Below, in pieces: positions 7,431-17,423 of a stretch of DNA of 19,737 nucleotides. Source of the stretch: Bacteroidales bacterium UBA2295 (GTDB lineage Bacteria > Bacteroidota > Bacteroidia > Bacteroidales > Tenuifilaceae); assembly GCA_002345825.1 (NCBI GenBank), contig DDWD01000111.1, positions 1 through 19,737 of the forward strand, given 5' to 3'. The notes below the pieces were generated by a model. The model saw only the letters and a program-made list of their open reading frames with translations, ran no database searches and was not told where the DNA came from. The stretch's first letter is position 1. Every line of letters begins with the position of its first letter. Both the position numbers and the translations under genes were made by a program.

Positions 7431-9602
7431 CTATAGGTTATTCTTCACGTAGTTAGTTAGCAGGGTATATAAATGAACTCTTGTATTGCCACCGTATATC
7501 CCGTGGTTCTTATCGGGGTACATCATCATATCAAATTGTTTGTTGGCCTGCACAAGTCGCTCAGTAAGCTCAATGCTGTTTTGTACGTGCACATTATCGT
7601 CGCCCGTTCCATGAACCAGCAATAGTTTCCCCTGCAAACCATCAACATGGTTTATGGGCGAGTTGTTGTCGTAACCATTCGGATTGTCTTGTGGAAGGCC
7701 CATATACCGTTCGGTATAAATGGTGTCGTAGTATCGCCAGTTGGTTACAGGCGCCACAGCAATGGCCATGCTGAAAACCTCGGGCGCTTTAAAAAGGCAA
7801 AGCGACGACATGTATCCACCGTAGCTCCATCCCCAAATGCCTATGCGGTTAGCATCAACGTAAGGCAAGGTCTGTAGATATATTGCTGCTTCGGTTTGGT
7901 CAATGCTCTCGTAGTAACCTAGCTGTCCGTAAGTTATTTTCTTAAATTTCTCGCCACGGCCACCCGTGCCACGTCCATCAACAGCCACAACCATGTAGCC
8001 CTCGGTGGCCAGCTGCTGATCCCAGCCCATACCAAACCTATCCACCACAGTTACCGATCCAGGCCCGCTGTACTGGTACATTAGCACAGGATATTTTTTT
8101 GTTTCATCAAAATTCAATGGTTTAACCATGTAGCCATTCAGCACAATGCCCTCCGATGTGGTGAAAGTAAAGAAATCCTTCTTGGGGATATCGAACTTGG
8201 CCAAGGTTTCTTTTAGCTGGGCGTTATCTTCCAACACCCTTAGCTCCTTGCCTTTGGCATTGTGCAGCGTCACCAGCGTTGGGGTATTTACCGATGAGTG
8301 AAAATGGATGTAGTACTTAAACCCATTGCTAAAATCGGCCGAGTTGGTACCGGTTAAGGTCGATATTTTTTCTTGCTTTTTGCCATTTGTCGATACCCAG
8401 CAAACTGCCGAGCGTAAAGGGTAGTTGTCGTACGCGTTATAGTAAACTCGTTTGTTTTTGGCATCGTAGCCATAAACCGAGCGCACCTCGTTTGTTCCCT
8501 TGGTTAGCTGGCTAACCAAGGTGCCTTCCATTGAGTATAGGTATATGTGGTTGTAGCCATCCATCTCGCTGATAATAATAAAGTGCTTGCCATCAGCAGT
8601 ATAAATGGGGTAATCGTCGTTGGGCTCCTCAATGTAGTGTTCGTTTTCCTCGGTGTAAAGCACCCTTGATTGTCCAGTTTCTGCATCGGCCAAAAGGATC
8701 TCTAGCTTATTCTGTAATCTGTTCAGCCTAATCATACTTAGCTGTTCGGGGTTGGCTGTCCATTTTATGCGGGCAATGTACTGGTCGGGTTCGGAACCAA
8801 CTTCCATTGCTTTGGTTTGTTGCTTTTCAATATTGTAAACGTGAATGCTTACACGGGAATTTTCCTCCCCAGCTTTAGGGTATTTAAACGAGTAGTTGGG
8901 AGGGTAAAGCTGATTTTGGTACATGGGCATATGGAAAACCTTTACGTTGCTCTCGTCGAACCTATAGAATGCCAAGTTACGACTATCGGGACTCCATTGC
9001 ATTCCAGTGGTAAGGGCAAATTCCTCTTCGTAAACCCAGTCGGCTGCGCCGTTAATTATGTGGTTAAACTCTCCATCGGATGTAATCTGTTTCTCATCGC
9101 CCGCAACAAGGTCTGAAATATAAATGTTGTTATTGCGAACAAAGGCAACCTTTTGCCCATCGGGCGAGAAGGTAGCCAGCATCTGTGCTCCATTCTCCGA
9201 AAGGGGTTGTACTTTTTTTGATTGAATATCGTAAACGAAGTAGCTTGCCGTAAACGAGTGGCGATAAATCGGATTCACATCAGTTGTTAGCAGAATCTTT
9301 TTCTCATCGGAGCTAAGTTTGTAACTCCTAAATTGTTTTAGGGGTTCAATATCATATTCCGATGCATCGAACAAAACATCAACCAGTTCGCCCTTGGCGT
9401 AGCTGTAGCGCGCAATTTTACCGCCGCGTTCCATTACCGTATAGTGCTCGCCATCGTTCATCGATACGATACCCCGAACCGAGCGGGCTGCGAATGTGCC
9501 ATCGCGATGGATATCTTCAAGGGTAATCTTTTGCTTTTCTTGCTGTGCAATGCCTTGACAAACAATCAGTATGGCAGTTAGTAGAAGGCTAAACCTTTTC
9601 AT
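7431..9602 (-). CDS. dpp4: Dipeptidyl peptidase IV (S9B family serine exopeptidase)
   Basis: A complete 723-residue enzyme that releases X-Pro (and X-Ala) dipeptides from peptide N-termini. The start MKRFSLLLTAILIVCQGIAQ is a Sec signal peptide, giving a periplasmic or outer-membrane-associated location. Residues of about 40-480 form the beta-propeller domain. Within it, DWVYEEEF contains the Glu pair (among E192-E194) that holds the substrate amino terminus. The alpha/beta hydrolase domain shows YQYSGPGS, then GWSYGGYMS with nucleophile S593, HGTGDDNVH with D668, and KNHGIYGG with H700. The length and these triad numbers match the P. gingivalis DPP IV as I remember it. Terminators separate it from both neighbours, so it is transcribed alone. 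The upstream gap 9603-9713 shows no convincing promoter. It probably works with other exopeptidases, such as the M3 enzyme at the left edge, in peptide nutrition. Confidence 0.97.
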   Translation of the reverse strand: MKRFSLLLTAILIVCQGIAQQEKQKITLEDIHRDGTFAARSVRGIVSMNDGEHYTVMERGGKIARYSYAKGELVDVLFDASEYDIEPLKQFRSYKLSSDEKKILLTTDVNPIYRHSFTASYFVYDIQSKKVQPLSENGAQMLATFSPDGQKVAFVRNNNIYISDLVAGDEKQITSDGEFNHIINGAADWVYEEEFALTTGMQWSPDSRNLAFYRFDESNVKVFHMPMYQNQLYPPNYSFKYPKAGEENSRVSIHVYNIEKQQTKAMEVGSEPDQYIARIKWTANPEQLSMIRLNRLQNKLEILLADAETGQSRVLYTEENEHYIEEPNDDYPIYTADGKHFIIISEMDGYNHIYLYSMEGTLVSQLTKGTNEVRSVYGYDAKNKRVYYNAYDNYPLRSAVCWVSTNGKKQEKISTLTGTNSADFSNGFKYYIHFHSSVNTPTLVTLHNAKGKELRVLEDNAQLKETLAKFDIPKKDFFTFTTSEGIVLNGYMVKPLNFDETKKYPVLMYQYSGPGSVTVVDRFGMGWDQQLATEGYMVVAVDGRGTGGRGEKFKKITYGQLGYYESIDQTEAAIYLQTLPYVDANRIGIWGWSYGGYMSSLCLFKAPEVFSMAIAVAPVTNWRYYDTIYTERYMGLPQDNPNGYDNNSPINHVDGLQGKLLLVHGTGDDNVHVQNSIELTERLVQANKQFDMMMYPDKNHGIYGGNTRVHLYTLLTNYVKNNL

Positions 9603-9713
9603 TTTTAATACGATTTTTGTTAGTATTATATGCGTTCACCAATAAACTTTGATGCAATAATAGCTAAATGGATTAAGAAATATGCTGACCATAATTAAGG
9701 ATTACTTTGGATC

Positions 9714-9748
9714 AAAAAAAAACCGCCCATTTGGGCAGTTTTTTTTTG
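9714..9748 (-). terminator. Terminator ending the three-gene surface operon
   Basis: On the minus strand it reads A-tract, ACTGCCCA, AA, TGGGCGGT, then T9, with one mismatch in the stem. It begins 15 bases after the lipoprotein stop codon and also has a T-tract for the plus strand. Confidence 0.85.
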
Positions 9749-9762
9749 CTGTGTAAGCTGTG

Positions 9763-10170
9763 CTATTTAATTCTTTCGAACAGATAGCGTAGCTCAATAT
9801 CACCAGTAAGCGAGTTACTAATGGTGTAGTAAGCGTGCAGCTTGTTGTAGTTTGAGTAAACAATGGTAAACGTAATGTTTCCCTCTTCAGGATCGGTTAG
9901 GGTAAGCGCTGCTTCTGTTGCTGTCCACGTACCTGCCTTTGCCCGACCATCCACGTTGATGAAAAGAAAGGTTTCGTTCCTGTCCAAATGGAGTACCGAT
10001 TCCTCTCCAAAAATGTTGTCAGGGTCGTTTAGCTGCCTATCGGCAATTACGCTAACCACTTCCCACTCTCCGGTGAGTATCTGTACATTGGTTGGCTCAA
10101 CGGGTTCCATACAGCTATTCATGAAGATGGCCAGCCCGATGAAAACAATGATATACTTTAGTTTATTCAT
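9763..10170 (-). CDS. Small lipocalin-like lipoprotein, last gene of the surface operon
   Basis: This 135-residue protein starts with a lipoprotein signal peptide (MNKLKYIIVFIGLAIFMNSC, lipidated C20). The mature part is predicted beta-rich, with LTGEWEVVSV near its start and GTWTATEAALTLTD and IVYSNYNKLHAYYTI further on. This is the usual pattern of lipocalin-like or META-like small lipoproteins in Bacteroidota, in which a GxW near the start opens a small barrel. Acidic residues shortly after the cysteine (MEPVEP) could favour surface display, but this is not a clear export signal. The start lies 13 bases after the giant gene's stop, so the two are almost certainly co-transcribed. That suggests it serves the giant protein, for example as an anchor, chaperone or ligand-binding partner. 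No enzyme motif is visible. Confidence 0.85.
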   Translation of the reverse strand: MNKLKYIIVFIGLAIFMNSCMEPVEPTNVQILTGEWEVVSVIADRQLNDPDNIFGEESVLHLDRNETFLFINVDGRAKAGTWTATEAALTLTDPEEGNITFTIVYSNYNKLHAYYTISNSLTGDIELRYLFERIK

Positions 10171-10183
10171 AGTTTTTGCTTAT

Positions 10184-13100
10184 TTAAAATTTAATAAACT
10201 GTTGAACTTTCACATCCTGCTTACCAATCACATGGATAATGTATGCCCCGTTGTTTAGCTTACGCACTGGGATAACGTACTTGAGCTCGGTGTTTACTTT
10301 CTCTACCTCTTTCTCAAATACTACCTCACCGCTTAGGTTGAGGATTCTTATGCGTACACTCTCATCGTTGGTACTGGTGTAGTTAATGTTGATATTATCG
10401 GTTGCGGGGTTCGGGAACAGCGACAGTGAAGTGGCCACTGATTGCTCCTCTGGTTCTGGCTCGCCCTCGCGACCAACAGACGACTCTAGAACGCAACCAT
10501 CGTAAGTTACAACCACAACCTTGTAGGTTGCATCGTCGTAGATGTTAAGGGTGCGCGATGTGCCACCGTTGGTAATCAACCTGTCGTTTCGGTACCACTG
10601 GTACGAGTCAACTCGGTCGTAAGGGATAGATGCAATTAGCGTGTTGCCATTTACATCGATGTAAAGGTCGTAAACAATAACCCTTTCGTAGTTGGTTGAG
10701 TAAACCGGGGCGCAAGTTTCAACACCATTTCTCCAGGCCATTACACCAATTTCTGTTCTTTCTGTAAGCACATCGGTGGTTAGGATTAATGAGTTCTGGT
10801 TGCCTCCCAGCTGAGCTTCACTTATGGCTTCATTGGTTTTCCAGTCGAATAGCTGATACCAAACATCGTCCTCAACAAAGTAAAGTTCTACCTGCGCGGC
10901 ACCTGGCTCGCAAAGTACATCTTCAATAATGTTAAAGTTATTTGGTGTACTGGGCCTGTAGTGAATATTAAGGTCAACAACAAAATTGTCCGAGAATTCA
11001 GAGCAAATTGGTACGTTTGGATCAAACGGAACATTAGAGACCTCAACCACATAATCACCGCTGTAGTAAACCTCAAGGGTATTGGAGTTCATTCCGGGTA
11101 TAAGCGATAGCCCGTCTCCAACATTATACCATCTGTAGTAGCTGTAGCTATCCGATGTGGAGAGTGTAGCATACTCACCCTCACAAAGTTCCTGCGAACC
11201 TTCGAAAGTAATTATTGGTTTCTCAGGTCGTTCAACTACAGTAATGGTAATAGGATCTGAAACGTAATCGTCGCATTTGCTGTGCTTGTAAACCACAAAG
11301 TAGTCGCCTGTTACTGGGTAGTTAGTAAGCGTACCGCCAGATATTGGCGTTTCAGTATTGTTACGGTACCACATAATATCACCCACAACAGGAGCTTCTT
11401 CGGTGTAATCGTACAAACGGATGGATAGATCTGTGGAACCTTCGCAAATGGCGAAGTTTTCGTTCCCAGTTACTTCTTTCCAGTAACCAGAACCGAGGTC
11501 GCTGCCGGACCAAGTGTATTGAATTACAAGGTCACGGGTATTGAATATGGCCTGATCATTTACCACAAGGTTTTGGCAAGTCAAATCGCTTCCTGCATTG
11601 TGTGATGTAACCATAACCTCAACAACAGTCCGCCCGCTAATAGCTCCTATGGATATTTCTAATGTTCCATTTCCCCCATCGGCACCTGGATTGTAGTATG
11701 GGTAGGAGTCAGCATCCATAAGATCCTCATCCTCGGTGTCAACAAATACTGCATCGCCAATTAGTTCGCCTGAAATTACATTGCGAAGCTGGTATGCAAA
11801 GTACTCCTTGATGTTGTTAACAACAACAACTCTTTCCTCGTCGGTGCAGGAGTAGTAATCATCATTGCCAAGGGTTTGTGCTGAGATACCTGGCATGAAA
11901 TCCTCAATATTTGGAATGATTTCAACGCCTAGCTCACTCCAGTTACCAAGAATTGTGTAAGGATTGTCATTGTAGTTAAGGTCACTCGCATTAAGGATAA
12001 ACTGGACGTTTGTTCCAGATATTGGATTGTCAAGCAAGCCAAGGTTTAGGGTAATTTCACCTGTACCCTCAGTTATGCCGGTGAACTTCACATCCTTGTT
12101 ATTAATTTGTGGCGTACCAGCAGTTGAGTTAATTGTAAACTCACACATCTCGCTAAATCTTCCCCTAATGTTGTAGGTAAACTCAATAGATCCATCGGGG
12201 CAAGCCGTCAGGTCGTTGGCAACAAGGTCAATCCTTTGAGGTGTGATGGTAAGGTTGTTGATAATAAACTGTAGGGGAACCATATGGAAGTCAGCGAATG
12301 GAAGCAGTTCAATATCTTTAACCATAGCGTAACCCTTCGATTCCTCAACCCTCCAGCGAAGGATGGTTTCTTCTGTTTTAGCCTCTTCGGGGATTTGGAT
12401 TTGCTCGTTAAACCAATCGTCCAGATCCTCGTTGTCGAAGAATAAAGGATCGTTAAAGCGAGCATCGGGATACGAGGCCATTTCAGTAAATGTAACACCT
12501 CCATCCACTGAATAGGTAAGCACCAACTTCTGGTCATCGGTAAGCTCTGCTATCTCTTTCTCAAACTTAAGTTTGAATTGAAGCACAGTTTGATTAGTCA
12601 AATCCCAGTTGTTGTTGCTTCCGTTGGTGTATATCTGTTGCATTGCACCCAGGAAGTCTAAGGTGAATGAATTATCACCAAAATTATAGGCACTGTAAAC
12701 CCCATTCATATCGGAATTGTCAAGGGTGTTGCCTCCGCCCATAGAGATGGGTTCGCCAACTGTACCCAACGGATTATCTGCTGTAGCAATTATTGCATAT
12801 GGCAAAGTACCCGCGATGCTTGGAGGTAGATCTACTATAAAGTTCTCGTTTAATCCTTGCTTTGCATCTAGCAGTATCTCATTGGCGCCATCGGCCATAA
12901 CCAGGTTAAACCAAACATCGTTGTAGTTAGATACATTGGTGGTGTTCTCAATTGTTCCCTCAACCTCAATTGTATTACCAGCAAAGATTACGGGGTTGGT
13001 TTCCACAAGGGTGGTCCTAATTACATCATTGAAAACACTGATGGTTTTAACGATGGCCTCATCGTATACCTCATCATTCAGCAAGGCAATGGCTCTTACG

Positions 13101-16100
13101 TCGTAGTTGTCTCTTTCGGTAAGGAAAGGAATTGAACCTTCGAACTCACCGACTGCATTGGCTGTGCCTAGTAGAATTGGCACCTCGGTCTCAGGATCGA
13201 TAACAAAATCGCCAGATTCCCAAAGGTAGAACTCTACAACAGTCCCTGCAGGGAGAGCATCAAGTGGCTCCTCGGTAATTGGGTCAACATTAAGTTCCCA
13301 GTTAAAGTCGAATGTGCTACCATTGAAAAGGGTTGGCTCCATTCCATCAACCTCAACTAGAGACAAGGTGTAGTTCGAAAGCCTTGGCCAGGTTAAGGTA
13401 AAGTTAGCGTAGCTTTGCATACCTTCGTAAACGTTCGAACTTCCAGTTGTAACGTTGATATTTGAAATTCTCCACTCGTCATTACCTTGTCCTCCATTTA
13501 CTTGTTGTTTCCACATAAAGTGGGTGGCGCTGGTTAAGAATTCAGCAGGGATTTCAACGCTGTAGGTTTTGTTCGTTTCGTTGCTTCCTAAGTAGCCGAC
13601 ATCGCCATATTCGCCCTCAACAGCAAGTGGGGAAAATGTTGTTCCGCCATCGATAGAAACAAGAAGCTGTGGTAGGGTGCTGCTCGATATGGTAATGTTA
13701 TCGGCCGAGTACCGGAACTCAAGAGTTGCGTTAATTAGGCCTGTTAGATCGAACGCGTTGGATAAGAAATACCTGTCGCCTTCATCATCTATCCAGTTGC
13801 CCAAATCGGTTGCTCCCTTAAACTCAATGAAGTCATCAATTGTAAGCGGCCCATAAACGTTGTTCTGGAGTATCAGCTCAGCGCCTTGGTAAGCAACTAT
13901 TCCAAAGCTATAGTTGGTAATGTAGTCGCTATTGGCTGGGGTCACAAGATCCTCGTACCACCAAGGAGCATCTATCATTTTAACGTTCTCAATAAGATTA
14001 TTGAGGCCAGTTGCGGTTGCTTCGTCAAGCACAACGTATTTGGTGTTTCCATCGGAGTCGATAGTCGCTTTAACCACTGCTGCAAACTTAATGTCAGTAG
14101 GCCACTCACCATACGATGAGTAGTCAACAGTAAGCTGCTCATTAATCTTATACGTGTCGCCGTTTTCGGGAGTGTTCAGCATAAGGCTAATGGCATCTTG
14201 CGCTTGAATGCCCTCAATAAACAGGTCGGTTTTTACAGTTGCATCCCAGTTGCAAGATGTTTCCTCTTTTTCGAACTGGGCGTATGCAACAATGTGGTAA
14301 ATACCGGTTTCAATAAACTCAGGCATTGTTAGGGTTGCACCAATGGTATCGTTTACATTTTCGTATGGTCCCCAAACAATTGATTCGCCTGTTTCAGGAT
14401 CGAGAATAGCTACAGAACCTGTGGTGTTTAGCTCAAAGTAGAAATCGGTTCCAAGGGGGAACGAGGGTTCAATTGCCCCACCAGAGTTATACTCAAATGC
14501 AAAGGTAAACTCCTCGCCAGCTACTGCTGCAGGGTCAAGCAGCGGATCTAAATCCTCGTCAACCAGTCTCCAAGTATAGTCGTCGTATGAATCATCATAA
14601 TCGGTACAAGTTATTGCATCTATTACAAAGTTCATGGTTTGCGATGCTGGCAACTTGTCGTAGAATGGAATCTCGTTATTGTTTCCGGTAATAACAGGGC
14701 TAGACCCACTATCGTAGTTGTAAATCTCCCACCATCCACTATTGATTGTTTGGATCCATCGGAAGTGAGTCTCTTCGGTTAGGAATTGAGATGGGATATC
14801 CAGGCTGTACCGATACCATCCACCCGTTTTTTCCAGTCTATTAAGTGAGTGGTACGTTAAAATCCCTCCCCATAGGTCAGAGTCTTCATTAATTTCGAGG
14901 TCAGTATAAGTTACTCCATTATCAATTGATATTTGTACCTTCGGAAGCGTGTTTAATGTTGCAGTCCCAATATCTGATTGGTAGTAGAATTGTAACTTTA
15001 CTGGCTCTACCATATTTGACAGGTCATATGCCCTTGTTATGGAGTAACGCTCATTATTCTGGTTAAAATACATATTATTACCGCTGGTACCACTCCTCTC
15101 TAGTAGGTCGTTACGATAGATATACTGGCTTTGTAGATATAACCTCAGGTTTTGGTAACCACCAAACTCCTCGCTGCGCGAGTAGGCATACCCCTTAATG
15201 GTAAAGTTCTCGTTGGAACCTAGGGTAACCCCAAAATGCTCAGCTAGCTCATCTTTACTTGGTACAGTAAAGGTTACGCTTTGTTCGCCTTGCAGGTTGC
15301 TCTCGGCAAGGACTATGTACCTATTGTTGCGTTCAAATACAAAGGCAAAATAGGTGTCGGCTGGCCACAGGCCACGGGTAGCATACTCTAGCGTATATTC
15401 CGTTTCGTACTCAAAGTAACCGTTCTCGGCAATAGCCTCCTCGTTAACCACGTAAATATCTCCTACGGTTAGCGAGGGGTTTATAATGCTGATATTATCC
15501 TGATCGGAAACGTTAGGGAATACAAGGGGTTTTTCAAGTCTATGCCCAATAATTTCGGCATCAATGGTACCTTCCTCGCCGCTTTGGGCTGGACGGAACA
15601 TAACATCTCCTGTTACAGGAACATCGAACAGATCTACCGCATAGTGGAAAATAAACCCTTCAAATCCAGCGGTAACAGCCTTAGTAGCCATAACCTCCCA
15701 GGTCGTTCCATTATCTACTGAGTATTCTATGGTAACGTTTTGGCTTTCATGAACCTCACCGTAAATTTGGAATCCAAAGCGACTTCCCTCCTCAACGGTA
15801 TATGGGCCAACTTCGTAATCTGTATTATTTCGAGCAATGGTTTGGTTTTGATAACCAATATTATCGGTATTGGTAAGGCGAATTCTAATGGGTAGCGTTG
15901 TGGCGAGTTCCATAAATGGTAAAGTTCCAGTTATGGTACCCGAGGTTGATGCTTCTGCCGCTTGACTTGTCAGCGGGTACCAGTTACCCCCCATTTGGTA
16001 TTCAAGCACAACATCAATGTTTGGCGTTGAGAATTCTCCGTTTATTGTGTAATCTACAGAGATCTCTTTGCCCGGCGAGGTTGCCTCTCCACCAGCTTCT

Positions 16101-17392
16101 TCAATAGGTTCTGTGAACTCTATTGCATCAATTCCAATGTTTACAGTTTGAGTGGTAAAGGTGCTTGTCCAATCGGAATGAATGTAGCCTTCAGCATTCT
16201 CAGCTCTTAAATAAATTTGTAGGTTGTTTCCAAGTATAAATGGAGCTGTAATAGAAAAAGTTTGATCTTCTGTTGGGGCAGAGCTAAGTACGCCAAATTG
16301 ACTCCTATCAAAAGGCGTTGTTGTGTTGCTGTACAGATACTTCTCAAACTTAGTGCCATCGGGGAATTTTCCGTTAACGTTAGTGATGGTTACACCCACA
16401 TTGGTGCCAATCTCAAATGGGCTAGCACCCGGATTGGTCAGCTCAATACTATAGGTAGGTGTTATTATGGTAAAGTTTTCATCTGTACTCTCATCAAAAT
16501 TATTATCCGATGCAGGTACATGGATAATGAAATTACGAATCTCCCAGGTGTGGTTGTTCGCTGTATAGGCTGCATACTTTTGGCGGAACCTAAACTGGGT
16601 ATTGGCGGAAACCATTGTGGTGGTCACATCATGCTCAATGGCGCTAGCGGGCCATGTTGTACCCATATCAAGGTAAATTGTGTCGAATTTAACCCAGGTT
16701 TCACCATCGGTGCTATACTCAAAGTAAATCTCGCTTCCAGCAGGAGGGACAGCGGTACTGGTTCTCCTAATTTCGTAGCTTAGGGTACTGTTGGTTGCAG
16801 TATGAACGTTAAATTCTGGAGTGGTGAAGTGTCTGGCTCCTGCCAGACTGAAGTTCAGGTAAAAGTTGCTGCCGTTCCAGTACCTATTACCGCCAGTTAG
16901 GCTTAGGTCGTCCTCGCTGTAATTATCAATCACATTAAGGTTGCTAATGGCAAACTCCCCAAAATCGATGCTAGTACCAGCGGTTACACAGAGCACCTTA
17001 AGGTTATGCAATGCGTAATCGGCCGTGCTAATATTATGCGGTACCGTAGCTGTAATAATTACCTCATTATGAGTAATTTCATCGGTTACAGTTACAGCCG
17101 ATATGGCAAAGTTTAACCCGCTTTGACCTTGGGTGTTGATGTACTCCTGATTCACAAGGGCGTAGCGAGTGATTGTGGTTGTAAAATCAAAATTAATGTT
17201 TCCGTTTACAACAACTTTAATTATGTCGCCTGGATATGCGCTAGTAATGGTTGCATCGCTGGCGTCGAGAAACTCTTGGATTACCATATCTGGAGTTTCT
17301 TGAGCCTTAGCAAATGGCGCTGCCGATATAAATAGCAGGATCATGAGCCATGTGCCGAGCTTTCCGAATAGCTTGTGAGTATAATTTTTCAT
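10184..17392 (-). CDS. Giant multidomain cell-surface protein secreted by the type IX system
   Basis: A 2402-residue protein in one unbroken frame. Residues 1-30 are a Sec signal peptide ending AKAQ. About 31-164 is Ig-like. Five related jelly-roll-like modules lie at about 165-290, 525-618, 768-895, 1198-1316 and 1556-1698. Each carries an SxDxGxTW/F/Y motif (STDGETW, SVDNGTTW, SIDNGVTY, SIDGGTTF, SVDGGVTF), and four of the five end in a THFRW-like strand followed by an xWEIxN-like strand. The pattern recalls Reelin-type repeats. Ig-like modules begin near 313, 425, 637, 940, 1068, 1341, 1461 and 1718. Cysteine-containing Ig/PKD-like domains occupy about 1980-2310 (MWYRN, YYRWYN, SYQWYRN). 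About 2320-2402 is a T9SS type A sorting domain (LFPNPATDNI, GAYIIHV, final KF). The mature protein is probably attached to the cell surface. No enzyme domain is seen, so an adhesin, matrix or binding role is inferred. It is the second gene of a three-gene operon. Confidence 0.93.
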   Translation of the reverse strand: MKNYTHKLFGKLGTWLMILLFISAAPFAKAQETPDMVIQEFLDASDATITSAYPGDIIKVVVNGNINFDFTTTITRYALVNQEYINTQGQSGLNFAISAVTVTDEITHNEVIITATVPHNISTADYALHNLKVLCVTAGTSIDFGEFAISNLNVIDNYSEDDLSLTGGNRYWNGSNFYLNFSLAGARHFTTPEFNVHTATNSTLSYEIRRTSTAVPPAGSEIYFEYSTDGETWVKFDTIYLDMGTTWPASAIEHDVTTTMVSANTQFRFRQKYAAYTANNHTWEIRNFIIHVPASDNNFDESTDENFTIITPTYSIELTNPGASPFEIGTNVGVTITNVNGKFPDGTKFEKYLYSNTTTPFDRSQFGVLSSAPTEDQTFSITAPFILGNNLQIYLRAENAEGYIHSDWTSTFTTQTVNIGIDAIEFTEPIEEAGGEATSPGKEISVDYTINGEFSTPNIDVVLEYQMGGNWYPLTSQAAEASTSGTITGTLPFMELATTLPIRIRLTNTDNIGYQNQTIARNNTDYEVGPYTVEEGSRFGFQIYGEVHESQNVTIEYSVDNGTTWEVMATKAVTAGFEGFIFHYAVDLFDVPVTGDVMFRPAQSGEEGTIDAEIIGHRLEKPLVFPNVSDQDNISIINPSLTVGDIYVVNEEAIAENGYFEYETEYTLEYATRGLWPADTYFAFVFERNNRYIVLAESNLQGEQSVTFTVPSKDELAEHFGVTLGSNENFTIKGYAYSRSEEFGGYQNLRLYLQSQYIYRNDLLERSGTSGNNMYFNQNNERYSITRAYDLSNMVEPVKLQFYYQSDIGTATLNTLPKVQISIDNGVTYTDLEINEDSDLWGGILTYHSLNRLEKTGGWYRYSLDIPSQFLTEETHFRWIQTINSGWWEIYNYDSGSSPVITGNNNEIPFYDKLPASQTMNFVIDAITCTDYDDSYDDYTWRLVDEDLDPLLDPAAVAGEEFTFAFEYNSGGAIEPSFPLGTDFYFELNTTGSVAILDPETGESIVWGPYENVNDTIGATLTMPEFIETGIYHIVAYAQFEKEETSCNWDATVKTDLFIEGIQAQDAISLMLNTPENGDTYKINEQLTVDYSSYGEWPTDIKFAAVVKATIDSDGNTKYVVLDEATATGLNNLIENVKMIDAPWWYEDLVTPANSDYITNYSFGIVAYQGAELILQNNVYGPLTIDDFIEFKGATDLGNWIDDEGDRYFLSNAFDLTGLINATLEFRYSADNITISSSTLPQLLVSIDGGTTFSPLAVEGEYGDVGYLGSNETNKTYSVEIPAEFLTSATHFMWKQQVNGGQGNDEWRISNINVTTGSSNVYEGMQSYANFTLTWPRLSNYTLSLVEVDGMEPTLFNGSTFDFNWELNVDPITEEPLDALPAGTVVEFYLWESGDFVIDPETEVPILLGTANAVGEFEGSIPFLTERDNYDVRAIALLNDEVYDEAIVKTISVFNDVIRTTLVETNPVIFAGNTIEVEGTIENTTNVSNYNDVWFNLVMADGANEILLDAKQGLNENFIVDLPPSIAGTLPYAIIATADNPLGTVGEPISMGGGNTLDNSDMNGVYSAYNFGDNSFTLDFLGAMQQIYTNGSNNNWDLTNQTVLQFKLKFEKEIAELTDDQKLVLTYSVDGGVTFTEMASYPDARFNDPLFFDNEDLDDWFNEQIQIPEEAKTEETILRWRVEESKGYAMVKDIELLPFADFHMVPLQFIINNLTITPQRIDLVANDLTACPDGSIEFTYNIRGRFSEMCEFTINSTAGTPQINNKDVKFTGITEGTGEITLNLGLLDNPISGTNVQFILNASDLNYNDNPYTILGNWSELGVEIIPNIEDFMPGISAQTLGNDDYYSCTDEERVVVVNNIKEYFAYQLRNVISGELIGDAVFVDTEDEDLMDADSYPYYNPGADGGNGTLEISIGAISGRTVVEVMVTSHNAGSDLTCQNLVVNDQAIFNTRDLVIQYTWSGSDLGSGYWKEVTGNENFAICEGSTDLSIRLYDYTEEAPVVGDIMWYRNNTETPISGGTLTNYPVTGDYFVVYKHSKCDDYVSDPITITVVERPEKPIITFEGSQELCEGEYATLSTSDSYSYYRWYNVGDGLSLIPGMNSNTLEVYYSGDYVVEVSNVPFDPNVPICSEFSDNFVVDLNIHYRPSTPNNFNIIEDVLCEPGAAQVELYFVEDDVWYQLFDWKTNEAISEAQLGGNQNSLILTTDVLTERTEIGVMAWRNGVETCAPVYSTNYERVIVYDLYIDVNGNTLIASIPYDRVDSYQWYRNDRLITNGGTSRTLNIYDDATYKVVVVTYDGCVLESSVGREGEPEPEEQSVATSLSLFPNPATDNININYTSTNDESVRIRILNLSGEVVFEKEVEKVNTELKYVIPVRKLNNGAYIIHVIGKQDVKVQQFIKF

Positions 17393-17423
17393 ATTTAAAC
17401 TGTTTTTAAGTTAAGGTTTTGGG

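Noticed and set aside
16262..16783. 173-residue open frame on the plus strand inside the giant gene
   Set aside because: It lies wholly antisense to a strongly supported 2402-residue frame. Its translation shows no recognisable domain and an unnatural mix of residues.
10184..17392. Possible SprB-type gliding adhesin
   Set aside because: The giant carries a type A sorting domain (FPNPATDN form), and the neighbouring barrel is too short for PorP/SprF, so the SprB/SprF pairing is not supported.
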